Of a stretch of DNA of 8,956 nt, positions 1-6,294 are shown in pieces. The stretch comes from Campylobacterales bacterium. Lineage in GTDB: Bacteria > Campylobacterota > Campylobacteria > Campylobacterales > Arcobacteraceae. Position 1 is the first letter of the stretch, and the number at the start of each line of letters is the position of its first letter. The notes beneath the pieces are model-generated. The model made no database searches, had not been told where the DNA came from, and worked only from the letters and a program-made list of their open reading frames with translations. Position numbers and translations under genes: made by a program. Location: NCBI GenBank assembly GCA_027064245.1, contig JAMOPZ010000355.1, forward strand, positions 1 to 8,956, given 5' to 3'.

Positions 1-819
1 AACACTGTAAACTCTCTAATTTTAAATGGTAAAGGTGTAGCTTTTTTCTCACTAGAGATGCCAGCTGAACAACTTATGCTTAGACTTTTATCTATTCAAA
101 CATCTATACCACTTCAAGATTTAAGATTGGGGAATCTTAATAGTAACCAATCTAATGACTTAGATAATGCTATTGAAAAGATGAATACATCAAAACTTTT
201 TGTTGATGACCAAGGTAGTATAAACATTAACCAACTTCGCTCTAAACTTAGAAAGTTAAAAACTCAAAACCCTGAGATTGAGATAGCAGTTATTGACTAC
301 TTACAGATTATGAGTGGTGTTGGTTCACAAGATAGACACCTACAAGTATCTGAAATATCTCGTGGTTTAAAGATGCTTGCTCGTGAATTAGAGATGCCAA
401 TAGTGGCACTCTCACAGTTAAATCGTGGACTAGAATCTAGAAATGACAAACGACCAATGTTAAGTGATATTCGTGAATCTGGTTCTATTGAGCAGGATGC
501 TGATATTATCTTATTTGTGTATCGTGATGATGTTTACCTTTATAAAGAGGAAAAAGAGAGAGAAAAAGCTGCGAAAGCTGAGGGGAAAGAGTTTACATCT
601 GAATATATTGAGAAAGATGAAGAGGATGCTGAGATAATTATAGGTAAGCAAAGAAATGGTCCAACTGGTCATGTTAAGCTTGTTTTTCAGAAAAAACTTA
701 CAAGATTTGTAGATACTCCATCTTTTTCAAGTGCTATAAAAACAGTTTATGAAGGTGTAGATACAAGTTCTGCTAATATGAATATAGAAAACGATTCAGT
801 GGCTATGCCAACATTGTAG
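1..819 (+). CDS. dnaB: Replicative DNA helicase DnaB, C-terminal part (5' end outside window)
   Basis: DnaB is the hexameric ATP-driven helicase that unwinds DNA at the replication fork. The frame is open from the first base, so the N-terminal domain and Walker A loop lie outside the window; the ATG at 58 is internal. Counting from the first visible codon, there is the FFSLEM motif (about 15-20), the Walker B strand ending in Asp99 (VIDYLQIM), the ALSQLNR motif with Gln139, the LSDIRESGSIEQDAD motif (about 154-168) and the KQR arginine-finger segment (216-218). These are the RecA-type motifs of DnaB in the right order. Residues about 182-209 form a Lys/Glu-rich insertion compared with E. coli DnaB; from memory, H. 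pylori DnaB carries an insertion in the same general place. The stop codon directly abuts the comEC start, so the two genes are probably co-transcribed. Confidence 0.97.
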   Translation, partial: NTVNSLILNGKGVAFFSLEMPAEQLMLRLLSIQTSIPLQDLRLGNLNSNQSNDLDNAIEKMNTSKLFVDDQGSININQLRSKLRKLKTQNPEIEIAVIDYLQIMSGVGSQDRHLQVSEISRGLKMLARELEMPIVALSQLNRGLESRNDKRPMLSDIRESGSIEQDADIILFVYRDDVYLYKEEKEREKAAKAEGKEFTSEYIEKDEEDAEIIIGKQRNGPTGHVKLVFQKKLTRFVDTPSFSSAIKTVYEGVDTSSANMNIENDSVAMPTL

Positions 820-2097
820 ATGCTTTTAGAGAAACCATCTCTTTTTACAACAAAGAGGGATGGTTTTACTTTTCTTTCAATCATTTGTTTTATACTTTTT
901 TATAGTTTACTGATTGAGTACAATAACTACAAGATTCTTAATAGGTTTGATTCTGCTATTGTAGAAGCTACAATAATAAAACAATACATTAAAACTAAAA
1001 AATCAAAAACTAATAAAATACGAATTTATCAAGTTTTAAAACTCAAATCAGATGATGGATATATGTTTTATACAACTAAAAATACAAAATTTCCTTATTC
1101 TAAAGGGAAGAGGGTAAAACTTGAAATTTTCATAGATAGTTTAAGTTTTTATGAGTATTTTAAAAGTTTTTATGTTCCAAGTAAAATTATAAAGGTTTAT
1201 AATAATTTTAGTTATAAAAAGAGTTTAGAATCTTACATAGAATCGCAACATTTAGATAGTAAAATTTCAAATATATACAAAGCTTTATATTTAGCAAAAC
1301 CGTTAGAGTTTGAGTTACAACAAAGATTCTCATCTTTAGGAATCTCCCATCTTTTTGCTATTAGTGGTTTTCATTTAGGTATATTTAGTGCTTTATTATT
1401 TTTTATAATTGGGTATCCTTATAGAATCTTACAAAACAATTTTTTTCCATATAGAAACTCTAAATTAGATATATCTGTTTTAGTTATAATTTTACTTTTT
1501 AGTTACCTAATTTTTTTAGATTCCCCACCATCACTTTTAAGAGCATTTGTTATGCTTGTTGTTGGATTTATTATCTATGACAGAGGCTTAAAAGTTCTTT
1601 CTGTACAAACATTACTTTTAACTGTTTTAATTATCTTAGCATTTTTCCCAAGATTACTATTTTCCATAGGTTTTTGGTTGAGTGTATTAGGGGTCTACAC
1701 TATATTTTTATTTTTAATCCATTTTAAAAATTCAAATAAAATTTTACAATTTATCTTTATACCAATAGTTGTTTATATGTTAATGTTACCATACTCACTT
1801 TATATATTCTCAAATTTTTCTATATACCACCCATTTTCAATTATCTTAACATCTTTGTTCACTATATTTTACCCATTAAGTATGATTCTTCATATTGTAG
1901 GTTTTGGTGGTGGTTTAGATTCTATGCTTAATATACTTTTAGAATTTAAAATAGAAAATATCTCTATATTATTAGATACTAAATTTATACTATTACACAC
2001 GATTCTTTTACTTTTAGCTATGTGGAAAAAAAGTTTTTTTGTTGTAGTTTTGCTTTATAGTGTGTGGATTTTTATTTATGCTTTGAGGTTTATATAG
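820..2097 (+). CDS. comEC: ComEC/Rec2-family DNA uptake channel protein, short form
   Basis: ComEC forms the inner-membrane channel through which single-stranded DNA enters during natural transformation. The 425-residue protein has an N-terminal membrane segment (about 17-33), a soluble OB-fold-like part (about 45-105), then the ComEC core. Core motifs are LGISHLFAISGFHLG (173-187), PPSLLRAFVM (236-245) and the FWLSVLGV segment (285-292), followed by several hydrophobic helices to the end. There is no C-terminal metallo-beta-lactamase-like domain, so it is much shorter than the roughly 700-800 residues of Bacillus or Neisseria ComEC. As I recall, short forms of about 420 residues are usual in Campylobacterota (for example C. 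jejuni Cj1211). The ATG follows the dnaB stop with no gap, which implies translational coupling. Family assignment is firm; that it works in transformation here is inferred. Confidence 0.9.
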   Translation: MLLEKPSLFTTKRDGFTFLSIICFILFYSLLIEYNNYKILNRFDSAIVEATIIKQYIKTKKSKTNKIRIYQVLKLKSDDGYMFYTTKNTKFPYSKGKRVKLEIFIDSLSFYEYFKSFYVPSKIIKVYNNFSYKKSLESYIESQHLDSKISNIYKALYLAKPLEFELQQRFSSLGISHLFAISGFHLGIFSALLFFIIGYPYRILQNNFFPYRNSKLDISVLVIILLFSYLIFLDSPPSLLRAFVMLVVGFIIYDRGLKVLSVQTLLLTVLIILAFFPRLLFSIGFWLSVLGVYTIFLFLIHFKNSNKILQFIFIPIVVYMLMLPYSLYIFSNFSIYHPFSIILTSLFTIFYPLSMILHIVGFGGGLDSMLNILLEFKIENISILLDTKFILLHTILLLLAMWKKSFFVVVLLYSVWIFIYALRFI

Positions 2098-2105
2098 TAT
2101 AATTA

Positions 2106-2120
2106 ACACAATAATTGTGT
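2106..2120. terminator. Short palindrome after comEC, weak terminator candidate
   Basis: ACACAAT and ATTGTGT form a perfect inverted repeat with a one-base centre, starting 8 bases after the comEC stop. It could fold into a 6-bp hairpin with a TAA loop. It is AT-rich and no T-run follows, so the call rests mainly on position. Confidence 0.25.
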
Positions 2121-2144
2121 ATTATCAAGGATAAATTATTGAAA

Positions 2145-2420
2145 TTATACTACCCCAGAAAAATCAAATAACATTTCAAGAATCCTTATTCCTAAAATGC
2201 TAAAATAAAGATAAGAAAAGGAGGGTATTTAGATGAGTAAAATTAGAAAAACATATAGTACAGAATTTAAATGAAGTTAGTTTTAGAAGAAGAGAAAATA
2301 TTAGTAGAGATAGCTAGTGTAAATAAGATTACACTAAAAAATTTATAGAACGGGAAGAGGTTGTTTTTGGAAAAAACTGTATTAGCTATGGAACCTAGTA
2401 AAGCTGACATAGAATTTTGA
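2145..2420 (+). pseudogene. Decayed IS3-family transposase OrfA remnant
   Basis: After a strong ribosome binding site (AAAGGAGGG at 2217-2225) an ATG at 2233 starts MSKIRKTYSTEFK, the typical N-terminus of IS3-group OrfA helix-turn-helix proteins. A stop follows at 2272. The protein resumes in another frame at 2274 (KLVLEEEK then ILVEIASVNKITLKNL), meets a TAG at 2346, and continues as NGKRLFLEKTVLA before TGA at 2418. Intact relatives read NWKK..FLE at the last segment, so W has become G. One frameshift and one internal stop make it dead. The OrfB catalytic part is missing. The string TACTACCCCAGAAAAATC near 2146-2163 may be the remains of the left terminal inverted repeat, but no matching right end is visible before darG. 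The 2098-2486 interval holds no other gene that I can see. Confidence 0.7.
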
Positions 2421-2486
2421 ACACTCCATATGATTAGGTACTTACAAATATTTTAATAGACTTATTCTTCGAACTGTGCTTCCTAT

Positions 2487-3179
2487 TTAATTATAAAAAC
2501 TAAAAAGAGTATGATTATTCTTTTTATAATTTTGTATATAATCAAATAATTTTTCTAAACTTTTATCTCCTACACCTTTAATTCTAAGTAATCCACTTAG
2601 TGAGTTTATGCTTGGATTTTCAAGTTCAGATCTAATAGTTTTAATAATATTTATACGAATCTTAGATTCTTGTTTTATAGTTTCATCATTGAGATTTTGA
2701 AATACAGATTTAAATTCTTCATATAAATCATCTTTTGCCATGGGGTCAAAATGCCATATTTCAATATCTATATCACATCTACTTAAATAGTTTGTCATAA
2801 TATCAAGTGATACGGATGGGTTAAGTCCACCTCTATCTGCTCCTAATAACGGAAATGCTATGGAAGTGATACCTTTTTGTTTATATGTTGATATAAATTT
2901 TTGTAAACCTTGTTCAAGATACTCTTTTTTAGATGGATATTTCCAGTCATATTTGGTAGGAAAATTTAAGATATCTATTTTATCAGTTTTATATAACCAT
3001 AATTTTCCTATATCTAGTTGTTTTTTTAAACATAAATCTTGATATTTTATAAACATCTTTTTTTCCCTTAAACGAAATTCATAAGCTATACCAGCACCCA
3101 TAATACCAACACAATTTACTGTATTTACAATAGTTTGACACTTTGTTGTAAATATATTACCTTTTATTACTGTAATCAT
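2487..3179 (-). CDS. darG: DarG-type macro-domain antitoxin (DNA ADP-ribosylglycohydrolase)
   Basis: DarG removes ADP-ribose that its partner DarT puts on DNA bases and also restrains the toxin. Residues 1 to about 150 form a TARG1/DarG-class macro domain: the substrate loop NCVGIMGAGIA (22-32), a Lys at 76 in FPTK matching the catalytic Lys of TARG1, and an Asp at 115 in LLGADRGG matching its catalytic Asp. I chose the ATG at 3179: it overlaps the darT stop as ATGA and sits 5 bases from a GGGAG site. A start four codons earlier (3191) would begin inside darT and lose that site. The protein has 230 residues; many DarG proteins are longer, with a C-terminal domain that binds DarT. Here the tail instead contains a helix-hairpin-helix-like stretch, RIKGVGDKSLEKL (199-211). 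The antitoxin role is inferred from family and neighbour. Confidence 0.88.
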   Translation of the reverse strand: MITVIKGNIFTTKCQTIVNTVNCVGIMGAGIAYEFRLREKKMFIKYQDLCLKKQLDIGKLWLYKTDKIDILNFPTKYDWKYPSKKEYLEQGLQKFISTYKQKGITSIAFPLLGADRGGLNPSVSLDIMTNYLSRCDIDIEIWHFDPMAKDDLYEEFKSVFQNLNDETIKQESKIRINIIKTIRSELENPSINSLSGLLRIKGVGDKSLEKLFDYIQNYKKNNHTLFSFYN

Positions 3180-3763
3180 TTTTTCTCCCATTTAAAAAAT
3201 AAAGTTGGTTTTACAGATATATATTCTGATTTTAGATTATATTTTGATATTAATATTTGTTTTGTAATATTATCTTTACAATATATACCTAAAAGGTCAT
3301 TTATAGAAACTTTATCTGGAACTAAAACTTCAGCCATCATAACTTGTTTAACTTCATCAGCTCTACCATACCAACTATTACTACTTAACATTTTCCATTT
3401 TATAATTTTTAAATCATTTATATTATTATAAAATTCTACATTTGAAACAGCAGCATTTTTGTTTGTAAATAATACATTATCTCTAATTAATAATTTTCTA
3501 CTAAATGCTAAAATAACAACATCTTCATCTTTATTTCTATACATCATAGCATTTCTAGGATTAAAATAAAAAGGTACATAATCATGTACTTTTCTACCAT
3601 AAATATTTTCTTTTTTATCTCTTCTTGAATTTACTTCTGTATTACTAATATCAATTTTTTTAAAAGGATTATTATGTGCTAGTAAGCCATATTTAAAAAT
3701 AGAATCTAGGTTATTTATATGAGTCATATGATCTAATGAAACAAAATTATTATCAACTATCAT
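3176..3763 (-). CDS. darT: DarT-type DNA ADP-ribosyltransferase toxin (DUF4433)
   Basis: DarT uses NAD+ to attach ADP-ribose to bases in single-stranded DNA, blocking replication. DarTG pairs are known to protect bacteria from phages. The 195-residue protein shows the family landmarks in order: HMTHINNLDSIFKYGL (12-26, NAD-pocket region), the DYVPFYFNPRNAMMY motif (61-75) with Arg70, NAAVSN (103-108), and EVKQVMMAEVLVP (137-149) with Glu145 at the place of the catalytic Glu of Thermus DarT. All expected key positions are present, so the toxin looks active. An AAGGAT site lies 7 bases before the ATG. It is the first gene of a two-gene unit; its stop overlaps the darG start by four bases. The HMTHINNL wording is closer to my memory of the DarT2 group, which modifies thymidine, than of DarT1 (guanosine), but the base cannot be settled by reading. 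Confidence 0.9.
   Translation of the reverse strand: MIVDNNFVSLDHMTHINNLDSIFKYGLLAHNNPFKKIDISNTEVNSRRDKKENIYGRKVHDYVPFYFNPRNAMMYRNKDEDVVILAFSRKLLIRDNVLFTNKNAAVSNVEFYNNINDLKIIKWKMLSSNSWYGRADEVKQVMMAEVLVPDKVSINDLLGIYCKDNITKQILISKYNLKSEYISVKPTLFFKWEKK
3185..3189 (-). promoter_or_regulatory. Ribosome binding site fixing the darG start
   Basis: On the minus strand GGGAG lies 5 bases before the ATG at 3179-3177 and inside the 3' end of darT. It supports the ATGA-overlapping start over the in-frame ATG at 3191 and points to coupled translation of toxin and antitoxin. Confidence 0.7.
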
Positions 3764-3800
3764 TTTTAATCCTTTTAAATTTGTTAAAAGAATTATATGA

Positions 3801-3806
3801 ATTATA
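3801..3806 (-). promoter_or_regulatory. Candidate -10 box for darTG
   Basis: On the minus strand TATAAT lies 37 bases before the darT start, which would leave a leader of about 30 bases holding the ribosome binding site. No good -35 is seen, which is common for sigma-70 promoters in Campylobacterota. In DNA this AT-rich such boxes arise often by chance. Confidence 0.35.
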
Positions 3807-3818
3807 ATAGACGTATTC

Positions 3819-3844
3819 TGACTATAAAATATATTTTATAGTCA
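3819..3844. promoter_or_regulatory. Perfect 26-bp palindrome upstream of darT, candidate operator
   Basis: The arms TGACTATAAAATA and TATTTTATAGTCA are exact reverse complements with no central spacer. The palindrome is centred about 68 bases before the darT ATG and 13 bases upstream of the candidate -10 box. The position suits a dimeric regulator or a cruciform, and the GACTATA ends keep it from being simple AT repeat. Neither DarT nor DarG is a known DNA-binding repressor at such sites, so any binding protein is unknown. Confidence 0.5.
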
Positions 3845-3897
3845 AATTTAGATTAGTAGTTTATAATTCAAAGTGATAGGGTAAATGGTTGGTAGAA

Positions 3898-3930
3898 ATA
3901 AATATATTGTAAATTTTACAATATATTTAT
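3898..3930. terminator. 33-bp palindrome 15 bases after the receiver-HEPN gene, possible terminator
   Basis: Two 16-base arms (ATAAATATATTGTAAA and its reverse complement) flank a single centre base, with no mismatch. On the minus strand the sequence begins 14 bases after the stop of the receiver-HEPN gene, where a terminator for the three-gene cassette would sit. The stem is nearly all A/T and is followed by TTTC, not a long T-run, so an operator or end-protecting hairpin is also possible. Confidence 0.4.
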
Positions 3931-3944
3931 GAAATGATTTTTAA

Positions 3945-5633
3945 TTAGACTTTTTTTCTTAAACCTGATTTTGTTATAACTGTTTTTTTTTCAGATAATG
4001 GTTTTATTTCTTTTGGAATATATTTAGAATACTCTGAATTTTTAATTATAAGTATTATTTGTTCTAAAGTCCCATACCATTTTTTTATATGAAAATGATT
4101 AACCTCTTTATATTTTTTATTTGAATGAACATAGTTATTTCTATGTCTAATTAACTCTTCTAAATCTATTTTTGCTTTAGAACTCATTTTATAATTTAAT
4201 ATCTTTAATAATTTATCTTCTAATCTACTATGTTCGTATATACCTTTAGCTTCTTCATTATCCCAGAAAATTAAATAATCATCTCTTGATTTTTGAAATA
4301 AAAATATTTTAACTATTGCTTCAAGTGAAATCATAATAGATATCATTGCATAATTAAATTTACTATCTATATCACTATCTAAAATATCAAAAATATACCT
4401 TGTATTTTTCTCTATTAATTGTAAATAATTTTCATAAATACTAGAATCAGATATATATTTTTTAAATGGATTATTTTCTAATATATTTAATATATTGGTT
4501 TGAATTGAAAATATTTTTTTTAAATAACTTTGCTCTAATCCTACATCTATAAGATTCACAAATTTATTGATATTTTCAATAGTTGTTATTGAATTGTCAT
4601 TAGGGTGTTCCTTCTTTATATATCCCAATATATTATATGCATATAATTTTTCAAGTATTATACTTTTAGTTGTAGCCGTAAGCATTATTACTTGAATACC
4701 AGCATTTATTTCATGTATTTTTTTAAGTATCTTTATCCCTGAATATTCATCTATTTTTGTATTTTCATTATGATCTTGTTCTACAAGCCTTAAGTCAAGT
4801 ATAACAATATCAACATTTTTAATTTGTTTTTCTAGCCCTTCATAGTTTAGTTGAGTTATAAGATTAAGATTGGACGTATCTTTAAAGTTATATTTAAATG
4901 TTTCAAATTCTATATTGTCTTTTAAGATACTAGATAAAATATCTTTCCAACCTTTATTCCATTCATCATCTATAAGTAAAACTTTACCTTTATTTTTTGG
5001 CATGATTAGGTTGTCATTTTTATTATTTATATCATATTTAATTTGTAAATATTTAAAGTAAAGCATAGCAGATATTTTTTTATAATTGATTCTAATTTTA
5101 TTACTTTTTACATTTAAAATTTTTGACCATTTATATATTGCCCATTCATTGGCTATACTGTGATGAGAAAGATAATCTTTAGGTGCTTGAACATTTATAA
5201 GATTTAAAAAGTTTTTTTCATACTCATCTTCAGTAAGATTTTTAAAATTTTTTCTTAAAATTTTCTCTATAGCTTTTTTAGTATTTGGTATGAGGTATAT
5301 ATTTTTAGTAAAGAGTATGTTACTAAATGAAGATAGTTTATTTAACTCAAAATAATCCAAATCACTTAAAATAACAATAGGGATAAATCTTTTAGTTTTT
5401 AACTCTCCACTAAGTCGTAGGTGGTAAGCCACTCTTAAACCTAAAAGCTCTATATAGTTTGAAGATAGATTGTCTTTTATAAAAACTATATCTGTATCTT
5501 TTAGTTTTTCATCTATGATAATATAGTTAGATATAGATTTATCAACATCACTATTTATAAGTGAAAATTTAATACTATTTGTAAAATTTTCATATTTTAC
5601 ATTGTCGTTGTGGATTAGTAAGGTATTATCCAT
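3945..5633 (-). CDS. Response regulator with intact receiver and C-terminal HEPN-like domain, putative effector
   Basis: This 562-residue protein looks like the output component of a phospho-signalling cassette. Residues 1 to about 130 resemble a degenerate receiver (DIVFIKD with Lys at the Asp position, later PIVILSD). A helical linker with HHSIANEWAIYKW (157-169) follows. A true receiver spans about 215-365: acidic pair Asp222-Asp223, phospho-acceptor Asp280 (DIVILDLRL), Thr319 (MLTATT) and Lys341 (GYIKKE). It has a longer loop after Asp280 than CheY. The C-terminal region (about 400-545) is helical and contains RNNYVH (498-503), the R-x4-H motif of HEPN ribonucleases. The inference is that phosphorylation of Asp280 releases an RNase. 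It overlaps the preceding gene by 8 bases. The receiver is certain; the HEPN call rests on one motif and its helical setting, and no MNT antitoxin partner is adjacent. Confidence 0.75.
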   Translation of the reverse strand: MDNTLLIHNDNVKYENFTNSIKFSLINSDVDKSISNYIIIDEKLKDTDIVFIKDNLSSNYIELLGLRVAYHLRLSGELKTKRFIPIVILSDLDYFELNKLSSFSNILFTKNIYLIPNTKKAIEKILRKNFKNLTEDEYEKNFLNLINVQAPKDYLSHHSIANEWAIYKWSKILNVKSNKIRINYKKISAMLYFKYLQIKYDINNKNDNLIMPKNKGKVLLIDDEWNKGWKDILSSILKDNIEFETFKYNFKDTSNLNLITQLNYEGLEKQIKNVDIVILDLRLVEQDHNENTKIDEYSGIKILKKIHEINAGIQVIMLTATTKSIILEKLYAYNILGYIKKEHPNDNSITTIENINKFVNLIDVGLEQSYLKKIFSIQTNILNILENNPFKKYISDSSIYENYLQLIEKNTRYIFDILDSDIDSKFNYAMISIMISLEAIVKIFLFQKSRDDYLIFWDNEEAKGIYEHSRLEDKLLKILNYKMSSKAKIDLEELIRHRNNYVHSNKKYKEVNHFHIKKWYGTLEQIILIIKNSEYSKYIPKEIKPLSEKKTVITKSGLRKKV

Positions 5634-6294
5634 CTTCTAAACTCTCTTTTATATAAACTTTTAAACTATCTCTTAATTTAACTATATATTCTTTTTTGAT
5701 TCTTCTTTCATTTTTATCGAACAAATGAAATTCTAATATCTCTAAAAAATCAATATCTGGATTATCTCTAAAAAAAGCATTATATAACACATTATCTTTA
5801 GTTAAGTTGTCTACATAAATGTTTAGCTTTTCTAGTATGTTTAAAACTATATTTAGTTTCCATTTAGTTCCATAGCATAAGATTAGAGGGTGTAGAGTTC
5901 CATTTTCTACATCCTCTAAAAATAGTTTTAAAAACTCACTATAAAAAGTTTTTGAGTTTAACTCTATAAGCTCAAAATCACCATCTTTTAAGTAGTAGTT
6001 AGCATCTATACCACCAGAAAAGAGAATTAAAACTTTACCATTCTCTTTACAATGGTTCTCTAGTTTTGAGAGTATAGATTCATTAGAATCTTTAAAAGCA
6101 GATTTATGAGATATGATTACATCATAGTTATCTAATTCAAAATTATCACCTTGAATCTTAACTACAAACTCATCATATTTTTCATCTATAAAATTATCTA
6201 AAATATTGTTATATCTGTTTAACTCTATCTTAGTATCTTCCATAAAAAGCTTTTGCCTTTGTGTTCTGTCCTCTACTAAAAGTATCTTTTTCAT
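5626..6294 (-). CDS. Stand-alone pseudo-receiver protein
   Basis: The 222-residue protein starts like a response regulator (KKILLVEDRTQRQ) with the acidic residues Glu8 and Asp9. The beta-3 strand reads YDVIISHKSAF (57-67), placing His63 where the phospho-accepting Asp should be. The beta-4 end keeps a hydroxyl residue (LFSGG, Ser93) and beta-5 keeps a Lys (NSKTF, Lys115), so the fold is probably kept while Asp phosphorylation is lost. Residues about 133-222 are a separate charged region with no motif that I recognise. Its ATG overlaps the ankyrin gene stop as ATGA, with AAGG about 9 bases upstream; its stop lies 8 bases inside the receiver-HEPN gene. Such tight coupling suggests a fixed ratio with both neighbours. 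A role as decoy or adaptor between sensor and effector is inferred from position only. Confidence 0.65.
   Translation of the reverse strand: MKKILLVEDRTQRQKLFMEDTKIELNRYNNILDNFIDEKYDEFVVKIQGDNFELDNYDVIISHKSAFKDSNESILSKLENHCKENGKVLILFSGGIDANYYLKDGDFELIELNSKTFYSEFLKLFLEDVENGTLHPLILCYGTKWKLNIVLNILEKLNIYVDNLTKDNVLYNAFFRDNPDIDFLEILEFHLFDKNERRIKKEYIVKLRDSLKVYIKESLEDG

Noticed and set aside
2860..3431. Two plus-strand open frames opposite darT and darG
   Set aside because: The minus-strand frames carry clear DarT and DarG motifs; the plus-strand products are Cys/Phe-rich shadows without domains.
4870..5061. Plus-strand open frame of 63 codons
   Set aside because: It is antisense to the receiver domain and has no supporting signal.
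3945..6294. HEPN-MNT toxin-antitoxin pair
   Set aside because: The neighbouring 222-residue protein lacks the nucleotidyltransferase GS-x10-D-x-D motif and instead looks like a receiver.
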